A stretch of 64,000 nucleotides of DNA from Anticarsia gemmatalis (GCF_050436995.1 NC_134746.1:10352501-10416500), one strand, 5' to 3'. Shown: positions 1 through 13,010, counted from the first letter of the stretch. The notes: a model not told the origin generated them from the sequence alone. Program-made: numbers and translations.

Positions 1-2268
1 GCAGCATTAGACCTGGATTTAGGTTTATAAGTACAGATAACTGTTAGATAAAGATGCAAATTTTATCGACGGTCAATGCACGATCGAAACGTCACACAAA
101 TAGGGTATCCATTATCTTTAATTTTCAAGCGTATAAGACTCTTTGCATTTCAATATTTTGTTAAACTTTGTGATCTAATATAATTATAATTGCTTTGCTT
201 TTTGACGATAAACCAGGGTACTACTAAAACATATTTGACGTATCCACGAAATCCATGCAAGGACGCGGTTGTGTGGTATAAAACCTACTTTCACATAGTA
301 ACAATACTAGGGCATCGTTGACCAAAAGTTAACAAGAATTAGGAGAAAATAAAACGGGCAATGTATTCAACAAACATTAGCATACTGTAATGAACAGTAC
401 TAACTCGTATTGTTGTTGAACACGCATCAGCACTACCTTGAAAACGTAATTTGGCAAATGAAGTGTAACTTTTATTGTGAATGTTTTAGCCCATTTACAT
501 ATTAATTAACTGATAATGTTATTTTGATTAAATCAGAGGCTATTTAGTTTGAAAGCATTAGTTGAAAATTGGGGTTTAGGTGAACAAATAGATTCTGATA
601 CTGTTCAGTTAGATCTATAATAAATAACCGTACATATGTCATTAATAGTGATATATCATAGTAGGTAGGAAAACTACTGACTGTTAAAGCACTACTGATT
701 GTGTTCAAGCATTTTTATAGGTTAATTTATTTTCTATATGAAGAAATCTCATTAAGTACTGAACATGGGACCTCGTTAATGCTACACGATTGGAATAAGA
801 ACAATCAAAAGAGAATTTCTGAGTTAATTATTTTTTTTATATGAATAAAAATATGTGATTTTTATTAACCTCAAAGTTAATACGATAGAATTTTATTTTA
901 GGGTGAGGTAATTTTCCATTAAATCTTTTCCATTTCGGAGCTTACAGACGTCATTTCATGATCCCAGGGGAGAGGACCTTTATTTGATTTACGTTGATAT
1001 AAATTAAAATGCTCGTGGTCACATTGATCGATTGAATTCTGTCGCAGTTTAATTGAAAAAATGCTCTACTTGACTCTAGACACGTTGAATAATTAAGAGT
1101 GGTGAAGTAAAAGTGGTTTAATCAATGGTATAATCGTACTTTCACGGATTTATTGGAATTTAATACTTTATGGACATTATCTTTACTACTATAGTAATGA
1201 GTGTGTGATTAAGTAAGGTGCCCGTAATCACAGAATATATTGTTTGAAAAATCTTTCTCCATTTAAAAGGTATGTAGCACGAGACGGATAAAGGCAAATC
1301 ATTCAAATCCGGGTTAATCCGGGGCGCTCCGTTTGTACTTAATAATTACTTTATGTTGCTGCAAAAATTTCAAAAGCTGAACTCGAACTTCGAAAACATG
1401 CCTCGCAAATCCGCTTATCCCGGTCAGTAGGAGATAAAAACAACAGTTGTATGAACATAAAACATGTATTTTAATCAAAAACCTAACTTTTAGTCCACAC
1501 AGGTAGTATTAACTGGCCAGGAATGAGTTTCATTTTAAAATTAATCTCGGCTTTAAAGTTACCGCCTATAGCTTTCAGCTTTGGATTTTTTTTAACAAAC
1601 TGGGGCTCTGTGTAATCCTCGAAACAATGAACAATTTCTAGTACTTTTATGTTTATTGCGTGACTATCAAAGCGTAAAGCTTGTGAGTTGAAAACATGAA
1701 TGAAGACATGTTAATGCTTACCAACATAACTTAGAGAACAACATGAACAATTTTATGATGATAGGCTCCGAACTAAGCCTCAGATAATTTTGACTTTTGT
1801 GAATAATACCTTTACATTTAAACATTAATATTTCACGATATTCTTCAAGTAATTACCAAAAACAATATTTAACTTAGTCTTACAACTTCAGAGGATTGTA
1901 CATAAATTAAAATTGTTATAATTAAAGCACAAGTTAGATTAGATTCCGGACAAAGGCCTTCGAAAGTTATTATTCTTAGAGTATTTGCACAACATGGTAA
2001 ACTTAACCCTGTGTCGGTATCTACTTGGAGCAGATAATCCTTCTTATGCCGAAATCCATTAGAATTCCGCGGCCAGATGTCGGTAAACTTGTAAACTTTG
2101 TTTTAAAACGCAGACGCTCCAAAGTGTCGTCTTCGCTCATTTTCGTTGCAATGCTTAATCGTTTTTAATTCGTCCCTTTCTAAACTTGTTTTTAATTTTT
2201 CCAAACAAACCAATTCAGTACTTATGCAGTCTTAATCCTGTTAAATTATTATCAATTTGAACTCTGTA
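1..2268. other. AT-rich intergenic DNA, no gene seen
   Basis: No long open frame, RNA gene or repeat that I recognise. Base composition is ordinary for the window. Confidence 0.6.
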
Positions 2269-2497
2269 AAGGTAGCATTCGGTTCTTAGCGACCGCGACG
2301 CGCGACCGCGACCCGCGACCGCGACCGGGTCGCGCGACCCACTCTGCTCTCTAGCCGCGCCCACCGGTCGCGCGTCGCGGTCGCTAGATTTGTTTAGTAC
2401 TCCATATAAATCCATACTAAGCAGTGGGTCGCGCGACCCGGTCGCGGTCGCGGGTCGCGGTCGCGCGTCGCGGTCGCTAAGAACCGAATGTTACCTT
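2269..2497. repeat. GC-rich foldback element (75-bp inverted arms)
   Basis: Arms 2269-2343 and 2423-2497 are inverted copies of each other with about one mismatch. The arms consist of repeated GCGACCGCGAC/GGTCGCGCGACC blocks and stand out sharply from the AT-rich surroundings. The 79-bp spacer contains a further partial copy of the arm sequence around 2363-2387, so the structure is a nested hairpin. It looks like a MITE or other non-autonomous foldback element. A 66-residue minus-strand open frame across it is a by-product of the GC-rich repeats, not a gene. No target duplication is obvious outside the arms. Confidence 0.75.
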
Positions 2498-3034
2498 AAC
2501 TACTTTTCCAAATATCGCAAACCATTGTTTGTTCAGCGCATTAATCTTACTGTACATTGCGTTATATAAGTCTGCAACTAGACAACGAAAAGTCTTTATC
2601 ACTTATCACTGATTCGTCTAGCCCATTACATTGTTGATCTTCACATTTAATCCGCCAGCATCTTACAGCTATAAACCAGAGCTGTATTCGCAAACGCCAA
2701 CCCTAATCCAAATGCTAGTACTGTAATTAGTACCTTTGTACCGTGTCAGTTGACTTTCAGGGCAATGTCACTAATCTAGTAGGCTTAGCGGCTACATGTG
2801 ACGATGTACATACATTAACATGACATTGAACTATAGATACATGAGGTTAGGTTTATGTTTAACACTAATTCTAGCAATATCTAGGTACTAAGTAGCGTTT
2901 CGAGACAAAGTTCAAAGCGAGAAAGGGCGAGCTGTGCTGCCGAAATTCATAAGCCAAACCTTAGGCTTCAATATGTCCTTAGTTTCCTAGTTGGAGTTAA
3001 AATATTCAGGGTACTCGATAAGATAATACGACTT

Positions 3035-4647
3035 ATGCCATCAAAAACATTCTATAAAAACCTCAAGTCTCGCCGTAAAAAGTTGTGAGATCTATATAAT
3101 ACCAAGTCGATTAATCTATTTAGTCTCTACTTAAAGGACCTTCTGTCTTAAGTTATTACGTATGTTATTACCATGCCAATTTAAAAAAAATACTTTTAAA
3201 ACAAATAGACCGACCTGGCCATCGCACGATTTGATTATTAGTATGTATCACACTACACAGCACGACGAGAAGTTAATGCTCCTGAAATGTTAATGGCGAA
3301 TTTGTGTTTTCTTGCGATGACCAAGTCGATCTATTTGTTTTAAAGGTATTTTTTTTAAATTGGCATGATAATAACATACGTAATAACTTAAGACAGAAGG
3401 TCCTTTAAGTAGAGACTAAATAGATTAATCGACTTGGTATTATATAGATCTCACAACTTTTTACGGCGAGACTTGAGGTTTTTATAGAATGTTTTTGATG
3501 GCATCTCACTTCTTTTTGTAGAGCGAACATAATAAGTCCAATTTGTATGGAAAGACGTTTTTTTTCATAATTCGACATATTTTCCTATGGGAATGTTGTT
3601 CAGTTTCATGGGCTAAACACCCTTACCCCCTCCCGTTATGCCTCATATAGTAGGTACCTATTTACACCTATTTATTTTATTTTCTACAGTAATAATAATT
3701 CATTAACTGCAAATGTAACCTTGTAATCTTATACATTTATATGGGATTACAAAGTTATTGTTGCAGTTGATGTATTTAGAAAACTGGACCGAAATTAAAA
3801 AATATTTAATTTTTCTCATGATTAAGACACTGAACCCTATTTGTTTTCTAAATTTGAAGCTTCTAAGTCTGCTAGAAGTACCTTAGACTTTTGATGATCG
3901 GTGAGTCAGTGAGTCAGTGAGTCAGTGAATCAGTGAGTGACAAAATTCAAAAGGAGATCGGCAGATTTCGTACAGCTTAAAGTTTGTGTTGTTTCGTAAC
4001 AGAATTTGTACCACTTATAAAGGGGATTAAGTCACTTATTTTTATTTGGGAGTATTATTTTTAGAAGTCCGGATTAATTAGAAAGTATTTGTTTATTTAA
4101 ATAATAATTTTTGGTCCATGGCTTATATTTGTTGACAACTAAAGAAAAAGAAAATCTTATGAGACGTCACTTTTCGTCTGACGTCTACGCATCCGCCAAT
4201 TTGCTGTTGTTTTGAATTGTGGTTTTGACAGCATCTGAGCAATTTAGCGAACTATCGGGGCTTCTAAAAATGGACATAACTTTTACCTCCCAACTTTTAA
4301 AAATATAAGAATTTTAAAATAAGCTTGTCTATCATATTAGCTACCAATTAAAACAAAAAGTAAACCTAAACATGACATTTTATAAGCTGTACGAATTCTT
4401 CATATAAACCTGCCGTTCGCCTTTAACAAGTTGTCATTCTTAAACTACTGGTTCAAATTGACTGAAATTTTAAATATACCGTGTTTATACAATGACTGAT
4501 TAGTTGCTGAAAATCCAGGCTTCTTGTTTTATCCACAACGAAATTATAGGGGTGTCAAAAATAGCCCGAATTGCTTCGAGAAAAGGATGTTACGGCCGTG
4601 TCGCTTTTTTTTGCTCGACTTGCGGGGGCACTTCCGTGCCCCCAGAT
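3035..4647 (+). mobile_element. Foldback/hairpin element, copy A (long form)
   Basis: First of five copies of a non-coding element. It starts at ATGCCATCAAAAACATTC and ends at a GGGGGCAC...GTGCCCCC hairpin followed by AGAT. From left to right it has an inverted arm (from 3035), a loop, the matching arm (to about 3500), an AT-rich body with a second imperfect inverted repeat near 3705-3770, a GTGAGTCA tandem array (3901-3940), and the terminal hairpin at 4624-4643. Copy A alone carries 469 extra bases (3953-4421). There is no clear target duplication; the flanks share only AT at the borders. Terminal hairpin, tandem array and lack of a target duplication recall Helentron-type non-autonomous elements, but the family assignment is inference. 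Short open frames shared between copies are chance frames kept by sequence similarity. Confidence 0.85.
3901..3940 (+). repeat. GTGAGTCA tandem array inside copy A
   Basis: Five 8-bp units, the last two altered (GTGAATCA, GTGAGTGA). The equivalent arrays in the other copies lie at 25801-25832 (minus), 36497-36536 (plus), 43168-43199 (minus) and 60608-60639 (plus), with four or five units. Each intact unit contains TGAGTCA, the consensus AP-1 (Jun/Fos) site. Whether any factor binds there is not shown by the sequence. Confidence 0.85.
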
Positions 4648-4991
4648 ACCAGTTCTTTTTCAGTGAATTTATCAACTTTGGCTCTCATTTCTTATTATTG
4701 TATTTGATGGAATCTAGGTACTCTAACAATGTTGGAAGACGAATAAAAACCAAGAATATCGTTTTAGGGTTAACTGAACATTTCAGCCTCTTCTTATATA
4801 CTTCTACTACTGTAAAACGCTTTTATAACTACTATATGAATCAATGGCCTTACAATTTACATCCTTCAATACGTTTAAAGCTCGTGATTACGAAGAGAGT
4901 AACTTTGTTCTACATTGTAGGCTGATTGGAAAATAAATACACCTTTGCATGCCACAGTCTTGCAAATGCTATATGACCTCTTATAATAATA

Positions 4992-5452
4992 CTAGCTGAC
5001 CCGCGCAACTTCGCTTGCGTCACATAAGAGAGAATGGGTCAGAAGTTTCCACGTTTTTATAAAACTTTTTACTGTTACTCTGCTCCTATTGGTCGTAGCG
5101 TGATGATATATAATATGCCTTTTTTTCACGAAAAACATATCAAAATTATTTAAATATCTCCTAATATAACGAAGTCGCGCTAAGGCATATCCGCCATTAA
5201 AACAGTTGCCATGACAACGGAATTTTGTTATTTTAATGTCATTATAATATTGATTATTCGCGACTTAATTCGCCACCTGAATTTTCCCGGGAAATGCGTC
5301 ATTTTCCCGGGGTAAAAAGTAGCCTATGTCCTTTCTCGGGTATCAAAATATCTCCATACCAAATTTCATGCAAATTGGTTCAGTAGTTTAGGCGTGATTA
5401 AGTAGCAGACAGACAGACAGAGTTACTTTCGCATTTATAATATTAGTATGGA
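4992..5452 (-). mobile_element. Non-autonomous Helitron, apparently full length
   Basis: Read on the minus strand the element begins TCCATACTAATATTATAAAT and ends with a short hairpin (GCAAGCGAAGTTGC) followed by GGTCAGCTAG. This gives TC at the 5' end and CTAG at the 3' end, with host A on the left and host T on the right, as Helitrons insert between A and T. The 5' part carries the CTGTCTGTCTGTCTG stretch typical of this lepidopteran family. It is 461 bp and has no coding capacity, so it depends on a helicase supplied elsewhere. Confidence 0.85.
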
Positions 5453-7860
5453 TTTCAAATACATGTAACATAATATAAAGCATTAAAGTAAGCTGCACTT
5501 AATCAATGTTTTGTCACTGCCGATCAAGTGAGGAAATATTTGTGAACGAAAAGGACAAAACACCGTGAATTTTGTGTAACTAAACCGAGCATACGGGACG
5601 TTTGAAGGCAACGTAGTATTTTGTGTAAAGCTCACGACAGTTGTAATCTGCATCTGCATGCAAATACGTGGTACTTGTACTCATCATGCACCCAGTTGGA
5701 ATTTGCATGGAAATTTCACAGAATGGAAGCCTGTGTAGTAGAATGTAGCCCAAAGTTTCACAGTCAGCAATGAGCTAGCTTGCATTATGTAAAAGCCAGC
5801 GAATTAGCAGTTGGTACCGACATTTTATGCGTGGATGACATATTCTGTTTCAAATCTGGGGAAATAATAGAATTAAATAGATTTTTCTTATATTTGTGCA
5901 GTCACTGCAATACAAAAGCAATTTATTCTCAGTGCGGGAATTTTCGTTTGACTTAAAAATGTATTTTTCTTGAAAAGGAAAGAAATAAAGTTACGGTGGT
6001 ACGTCAAACTAGTTTAACAACTGGTCGACGCGTCCCGAGTTGCATTATTGGTACAAAAATATTTAAAAAACAAAAAACTTTTTGAAAAAATAAGAGAATT
6101 AAATGGTTTCACTCACATATTTTCTGTTAATTGTCCCACAAAGCAGACAAAGTTGGTTTCTAAACTATTGAAGCGTAGTAACAGTAGCCTTATCGGCCAT
6201 CATAGTTCAGTAATTTCGTTGGCTTGTCCATTCCGGTGGCTTCGTACATATGACGTCGGTTAGCCACATTGTCCGAGCCCAGAGGCCCGGAGCGGTGACG
6301 TCACGGCTGTCCATGAGACACCTAATTTCCGTAGTGAACGTGACTGCACGTATAGGAATACTGAATTGTTTAGTTTCGTGAACAAATTGGAGGATTAGCA
6401 TGAAACAAGATGCGGAGTAAGGGCGTGTTTACTATTCAGGGAGCTTATTACATATTCAGAACGAGGATCTTTAAACAGCATGTTCTATGTTAAATAAACT
6501 GTATCATTAAAAAAAAATACATAAAGCCATGTAATCAGCTGATAGTTTACGCAACGATATATAATTTGTTACATTACCTATGCATTTTTAGACACTCAAT
6601 TAAAGACAACTAATCACGCTGATACTGTTATGTAGTTTATCTTAAAGTTATCTATCAATAAAAGTATTCGATAGGTAGGAATACAAGTTAGCTAATCATA
6701 AGCTAGCGTGTATGTAACGTTCCTAACTTCGATGCATAGATGTGTCTCTAGGGTCTTTAGAACTGTTATCATCGGAGGGAATACTAATGCAAAATTTGTG
6801 TTCTGTAACATTTCTATTCTCAAAGTTGGTATATTTCAGTTTCAGTACATTTGCCGTGAGTCCGTAAGATAAATGGTAGCAAAGACCCTACAGTCGAGTG
6901 TTTAATTACGTGACGAATGTCCCTAAGGACTGTTTCTGTTTATACTTTAACAAGTTCTTTTTACTGGGAAATGTTAAAGCTTTTATTCCCTGTTTTATGG
7001 GAGAAGTTGTGTTCATCATAAAGTATATTGCATTTCTTTTGTTAGATATTGCTTTGTCGTTATTAGTATGCTTGATATTCTGTGTGTAGAGATTGCAACT
7101 AGACTTAGAACAACTATGTTAGTATCTAGCTTAAATAAGATAATAATTTATTCTGTGTGGAGACTGAACTCACCTTTCCTGCAACAATTACATTGTCGGT
7201 TACCTTCACAGATGCGAAACTCGCGCTATTGATCTCGTTTATATCAAATTCAAGGTTAAGAGGTAAGTTTTAGGTTAAGTTTAATTACAAGGCTGACCCT
7301 GCCTAAACCTTAAGTGTATATTAACAATTAAAATTAAATAAATAAATATCATTGGATATGTTTAATGATGTGAACTCACACACGGTTATTTGACAAGATA
7401 ACCATAAATACAACCTTATATGTGTAGACACAATAGCAACCAGGCTCAAAACAGATACACGTGCTCATATTTGTCTCGGGTGGGATTAGAATATTAAACG
7501 TAATATATGTAGGTTTGGTTATATTAGAAAATGCAAGCAAATGTGTATCCTAACATTTAAAACTAAGAAGATCTAAGTTATTGATAGCAGAACTTGTAAA
7601 TATAGTTCGTGAATTGCGACAATATCTGGAATAAGACAACCTTGGGTGATCCCAAAGGAGTTGACCTAGACAGACACATTTGTTATGACGGTAGATAGTA
7701 AGAAACACTATGTTATTCTTATACAAGACTTACTACTTAAGTTCTATTGGAGATAAGATAGCCATGCTTTTGTCAGTGCAGCTTAAATTTTTGGCTTAAA
7801 TCTCTAGCTGAAAGTAATGTCGTTGATTTGCCCTTTTATTTCGATTGACGCCCAACTGAC
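5453..7860. other. AT-rich intergenic DNA, no gene seen
   Basis: Only short chance open frames. A perfect TGACGTCA octamer lies at 6296-6303 in a short GC-richer patch (about 6240-6310), with nothing else around it to suggest a promoter. Confidence 0.5.
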
Positions 7861-7943
7861 TACATACATATGAACATAAAATCACGCTCTTTTCCTACAG
7901 GGGTAGGCAGAGACCAGAAAACGCCATGATCTAGCTAATATGG
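7861..7943 (+). repeat. GGGTAGGCAGAGACC dispersed repeat
   Basis: Contains ATCACGCTCTTTTCCTACAG followed by GGGTAGGCAGAGACCAGAAA, a short dispersed repeat common in moths and butterflies. Related pieces are at 12851, 46670 and 47835. It is probably the 3' tail of an old retroelement. The boundaries are approximate. Confidence 0.6.
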
Positions 7944-10120
7944 TTGATAAATGAAGTACTTAATTGTTTTATTTGTAACCTGAAACTTATAATAAAATTA
8001 GGCTTACAATTCAAATATGAATATCAATGTCATGTAGGTATTCCAATTGTTCGACACTAATGATTATAGACAGCACTAAATATGTTAATAACTTTAGAGT
8101 TATTAACTAATATGAGACAGAATTACTAAACTATTTATTGAAAACTGTCATTTGCGATAAATACAAAATTGAGTGACATCCGAGACACGGTTAGAGAATG
8201 TTGGTGGCTGTAGTCACAATTAGGTATCAATAACAATAGTTACAAGTATATAAATAGTTTAGGTCCGTTTTCTCTCCACTGGCCATTGTTTCCCAACCGT
8301 CGTTTCTTGAAGTAATTTTGCGTAGTAGTATTCCATTTCTTAAATAGTTTATTCGTGTCTTCCAGCTATCCATTTACAACATTTTCATGAAGCTACATAA
8401 ATAATTCATTGGCACTAAAACCTTTCTTGAACAAGTTTGTGTACTGTGAAAGGGTCGCTCGGCGATCCTTTTCTGACGATGCCCGTTATTTACCAGTCGT
8501 TAGTTCATTCAACCTTGTAGACAACTATTAGATGTGTAGAAACCGTTTTCTTTGCTTATATTTCGAGGTTGATTTGGTTTACAAAGAAAGTATTTTGTAT
8601 GAAGCGGTTTGGTGCTGAATATTGATATCCTAATAGGGAGGACCATTGTCATAGTTAAATACAGAAATTAAATACTACAATACTTGTGTTACAGGACATA
8701 GACAAGCATTATATTTCGTTGGGACTACTACTTCCGTTTAAACCCGTATTCGTTGAAAAGCAAAAAAAAACGAAATGCATTCGAATTGAGAACCTCCTCC
8801 TTTTTGGAAGTCGGTTAAAAAGGAAGGTCTTGATTGAGATCCGTAGCCATAGAAATTGGAGACCATAGTCTTCTACTGCAGCATCGCCTTTTCTCGACCC
8901 AAAAATGTGTTTAAGTCTATTAAGACTGCATAACTACCGAACGTCCTATTACCTACATGAATCATTATATGAAATTTGACACTAACGATGCAGGAAACTA
9001 TTTTAAAAATATACAATACCTACCAGTCAACTGCCAGTCTTCCAAATATCGTGTCTCTCCTCGTTAGTAACTTTATATCGAAACTGTCAAACAAAAAAAT
9101 GCCTGTCGAACTTTTAAGAGTGAAGATTAGTTTCATAAAGAACGATGTTACTTGTTCCTCATATTATAAGTTTTCTTCGCTCTATTTTCGTAACGATCGA
9201 TGATGGTCTAGCGTGACATCGTTGCGGAGTATGTATTGTATTTTTAAATGATTGATATCGGTGTTATTCATGGTGTTCTGGCTATAAGTGGTCCCGTTTA
9301 GCGAATTAACTAGCTGTGCCTTTGTCGGGAGTATTTCTAGGAATGCCACTTTATTTAGTTATTCTATAAAACATGCGTCGAAGACATAGTTGGTTGCATC
9401 TTCCATAGGTTTTAATGAGTTGTAGAATCTAAGTTGATATTTTGATAATACCATGTCAAAATATAAGTAAACAAACCCTATAGTTATTGCCGTAGAGTAT
9501 AAAGAGTCTCCATATATTTCGATTTCACACAATAATATTAGGATAGGTGGCTTCAGTTTTCTCGGAACAAAACCGGTTCCAGGTAGTTTAATCGTACGTA
9601 ACACGGAAAAAGTACATTATTGAGCTAAAAAACGAACCAGAAAGTTTAATCTATGTTCTCCCGTTTGTATCAAATCCAATTTTACTCTATTTTTACTATT
9701 TATTTACGTATAAATGTTTATATACACGTTTATATAGCCGTTATTTTATTGTCAGTAAGAGCGTTTTCCTAAGAGGCTTGCGACAATGACTTCAGCGCCA
9801 TCTGTCAGTTTAAACGCGAACCTTCGCTGCAACGTGAAATGCACTCGCTGCAGTAGTGCCCTAGTTACAGGAACAATGTCTGGGGCGCTGTAAATTTAAC
9901 TTAAAAAAATATAAAAAAGAGATATTTAATTAATCAATAATTTTAAGATACTCTTGCAGGATTTGTGTGATATTATTTATCATTATTAGCACGTTTATAA
10001 AATGGTGTCTCTACTTAATGGTTAAAAGTCATTATATAAAATAATGTGTATTTGGTACTATGTTAATAACCTCATTTGACGGAAATGTAACTTGAACAAT
10101 TCTTTGTAATATATTGCTTC
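7944..10120. other. AT-rich intergenic DNA, no gene seen
   Basis: Short chance open frames on both strands, none with recognisable domains or plausible splice context. Confidence 0.5.
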
Positions 10121-10126
10121 AAAAAA
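10121..10126 (-). terminator. RNA polymerase III terminator of tRNA-Pro
   Basis: A run of six T on the minus strand, eight bases past the discriminator base of the tRNA gene. This is the normal Pol III stop signal. Confidence 0.8.
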
Positions 10127-10134
10127 GATTGTTT

Positions 10135-10206
10135 GGGCTCGTCCGGGATTTGAACCCGGGACCTCTCGCACCCAAAGCGAGAATAATACCCCTAGACCAA
10201 CGAGCC
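10135..10206 (-). tRNA. tRNA-Pro (anticodon UGG)
   Basis: 72 bases that fold as a complete tRNA on the minus strand. The acceptor stem pairs GGCTCGT with ACGAGCC and a C discriminator follows. The anticodon arm is CTCGC-TTTGGGT-GCGAG, giving UGG, which reads CCA and related proline codons. The T arm is CCGGG-TTCAAAT-CCCGG and contains the B box GGTTCAAATCC. The A box is TGGTCTAGGGG. There is no intron and CCA is not encoded, as usual in eukaryotes. A T6 terminator follows. All stems pair, so it is probably functional and not a SINE-derived relic. Confidence 0.95.
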
Positions 10207-12850
10207 AGTTGTAAATTACCATTGAAACGAAACATCACAATCGGTGTATATTTCTTCAAACAGCATAAAAGGCTGTTTTTTACGGTTGATAGTTATTTTC
10301 AAAACATGATTAGATTCGGAATGTTAACATCGCGACGTTAATGAGACATTATCGCTTAAAGGTCAAAGGTCACGGTCGATTATATTTGGAAATGTCACAC
10401 TATGTCTGTGTAAATAAGTAGGTGCCTATAAAATGTTTTCTCTTTTCTGAGTATTAGAAGTTTATTTGTTGTTTACACTGTGGATTGTGTATTTTTATAG
10501 TAAGAAGCGTTGCCGCCTTGATGGTTGATGCGTTCGTTGCGTCTGAGGGCTACGGTTGACCGCAAGATTCATGGTTCGATTTTTATGTAATGGTAATATT
10601 AAAGTACAGCTTTATGTTCTTATATCCTGTAAGAAATTAAGTCTTAAGACCGTGTTTCAGATATCTTCAGTTGCCATAGATTACTTAGTATTTTAATTGT
10701 TGTTACTGTTGACTAACGCGCATTTCAATTATTTTCCCGTTGCTAGATGTAACGACAAACCATAGACGCCTGTTTTTATGACCTGTGTGGCAATATAAAT
10801 GACCCATTTAGTAAACAATCGTTTTGTTTTGTCTAAATTGAACATCAGTTCCGATTTAATTTCCGTTACTTTTTAGCAACTGTCATAAGTTATGTGACTA
10901 CTAGAGAAATAGAACATAATGTTGTATTTATTGCCTTCAAAGGTACATGGTTCGCCCATTATTTAGATAGTAATGGACAAAACGTGTACCAGTGCAATAA
11001 AGGTGGGTATTACAGCCGTATGACCTACAAAACATCAAGACGTGTTTATTGTCATTTAAACATAAATGTCACTCTTACCCTAGAGTGGGGTTAGTCTAAT
11101 TTAATATTCATTTATGCTGCTTTCGTAAAAAAAATGTGTCGCATAAAAAGTTTTTGAACTTTTAAATCCCCGAAATAGTTATGCTTTTCAACAACTTCAT
11201 CTAGATCCCTTCTACCGCTACGTAGTTTTCAGCCTATATCTATACGGAAAATCCTTACTCAAGTGAAATAAGACTATCTCTATCTTAGACTTCTATACAT
11301 TGACGGGTTGAGAACAAAACCTATTTAAAGGATAGGAATAGAAACGTAAGGTTCTTCAACAAAAATAAGTGAATGCTGCGGAAAATTTCTGATCAAACCA
11401 TCGTTTTAAACTAATATTTAAATAGATGTATCATCTAATTTCAAAAACAGTTGTAAGTAGTTGCCAAAGTGAAATATTACATCACAAGCACAACTGAATA
11501 CTTAGTATCACATACAACATAATATATGTTACTCTTTATTAAATCTAAAACTAGAATCTCATATCATTCGTTCACATCGAGTCACATCTGAACGCATTCA
11601 AATCGATTATAGCGTGCAGGGGTTTAACGATTGCATAATAAACACAATAGCTATCGTATTTATATGTATGTATATTTGTGTTAGTTATATGTTCATTTGT
11701 ATGTGTATAGTGTATACTACGCTCACAGGATTTTTAGGCATTTTTATAATACTTCTCTAACAGACAAATATCTATGATGACAAGCATTAAGCAAATACAG
11801 GAACTAGGGTCCTCATTAATAGACTGGGATAAATTACAAAACACTCGTTTAAGAGCCAAGAAGAAGAAGAAAAATGAAGAAGGATAAAGGTTCTTGAAAC
11901 CGCGCCCGTTTCTTAAAAATTTGATATCTGTCTAATACCTATATACAGACTTTTATCTAGTTACCGTTGATGGTAAATTACAATATAGTATACAAACTTT
12001 TCAGTTAAGCAAATTTAATGTCAAAGAAGGTCAATGACTCAAATTGTCTGATCAATAAAGTAAACAATATGTATAATATATAATTTCGCATAAGCCGTGT
12101 GACGAAGTTTTGACAACCAATAAGAAGCCGAAAATTCAGCCGGCGCGCGGGTATTCATACGAGCTCCTTCTAATGTTCAAAGGACTGCGTAACAAAGCGT
12201 TCTGAAATTTCTTGCATGTAAGATGCCTCCACGTGTAATAAAATATCTTTCTATTTAATAAGTCGACAGAAATAGGTACCCGTGTACATAAAGTAGTGTT
12301 CTGTGAGGTGGTGTGTGGATTTTATTTTCATATTTAGTAAGTAGTCTTTTGTCACGTAGACATTGACAAACATATAAACAGCGAGGCCAAATAAAAGTAA
12401 AAGGAGACACAACCAAGAACTATTTATTGATTACTATTGCATAATATTTACTAAATTACTTTGCCCGTCTTACATTATGTTAAAGAATCACTCTGTATAC
12501 TGGCGAACATCGCCTGAAAATCCGTTCGGTACAGTTAGAATTTTTGCGAACATACAGAGAGTCAGACACAAAGGTACTTAATATTATAAAAATGTGTGTC
12601 ATGTCAAATTCTTAAAAGGACGTACAGCAGTCTCAAGTTTCGTAGTTTCGTTCATTTGTTAGTTTTATAATTATTTTCTACACGTTGACACGTTGTACAA
12701 GTAACGCATTAGTCTTCACTAGTGCCGTAGCTATACAGGGTGATCTCGTTGCATGGCCGACCGATTTATGACGCCTGACCCGTTTCGTGCCCTGGCTAGT
12801 GCGTTAAGGGAATACTATACTGGTGACTTTACATAAGATAAGTTTGTAAT
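10207..12850. other. Intergenic DNA, no gene seen
   Basis: AT-rich sequence with short chance frames. A patch at about 10497-10585 faintly resembles a decayed tRNA-like SINE head (it ends GGTTCGATTTTT) but is too degraded to call. Confidence 0.5.
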
Positions 12851-13010
12851 ACATACATGCTTAAATAATATCACGCCTGTCATACCCGAAGATGTAGGCA
12901 GAGGTGTATCGAAATACACTCACATTTCGCCATTAGAAATAGCACGAAATAGGGACGAGCTTATTGCCATTTTACTGGACACGGTACCAAACTCCGGGCT
13001 GCTACAGAAA
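12851..13010 (+). repeat. Decayed retroelement-tail repeat (GTAGGCAGAGGTG type)
   Basis: Contains TATCACGCCTGTCATACCCG, then GATGTAGGCAGAGGTG, AAATACACTCACATTTCGCC and GACACGGTACCAAACTCC. These blocks occur in this order in a widespread lepidopteran dispersed repeat that I recall. It is non-coding and mutated. The limits are approximate. Confidence 0.55.

Noticed and set aside
2215..2415. 66-codon Arg-rich minus-strand frame
   Set aside because: Product of the GCGACC repeats in the foldback arms.
3035..4647. Calling the five-copy element a Helitron outright
   Set aside because: It has a terminal hairpin and no target duplication, but it lacks the TC start and CTRR end seen in the real Helitron at 4992-5452. 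The family is left open.
4504..4925. 67- and 133-codon frames at the end of copy A
   Set aside because: They read through the terminal hairpin of the element into unrelated flanking DNA; related short frames recur in copies C, D and E.
6296..6303. Perfect TGACGTCA (CRE) octamers here and at 51171-51178
   Set aside because: Two exact octamers in 64 kb on two strands are close to chance, and no promoter features surround them.
10497..10585. tRNA-like sequence with a B-box-like GGTTCGATT
   Set aside because: The A box is unclear, the stems do not pair, and no SINE core follows. Probably a very decayed SINE head at best.
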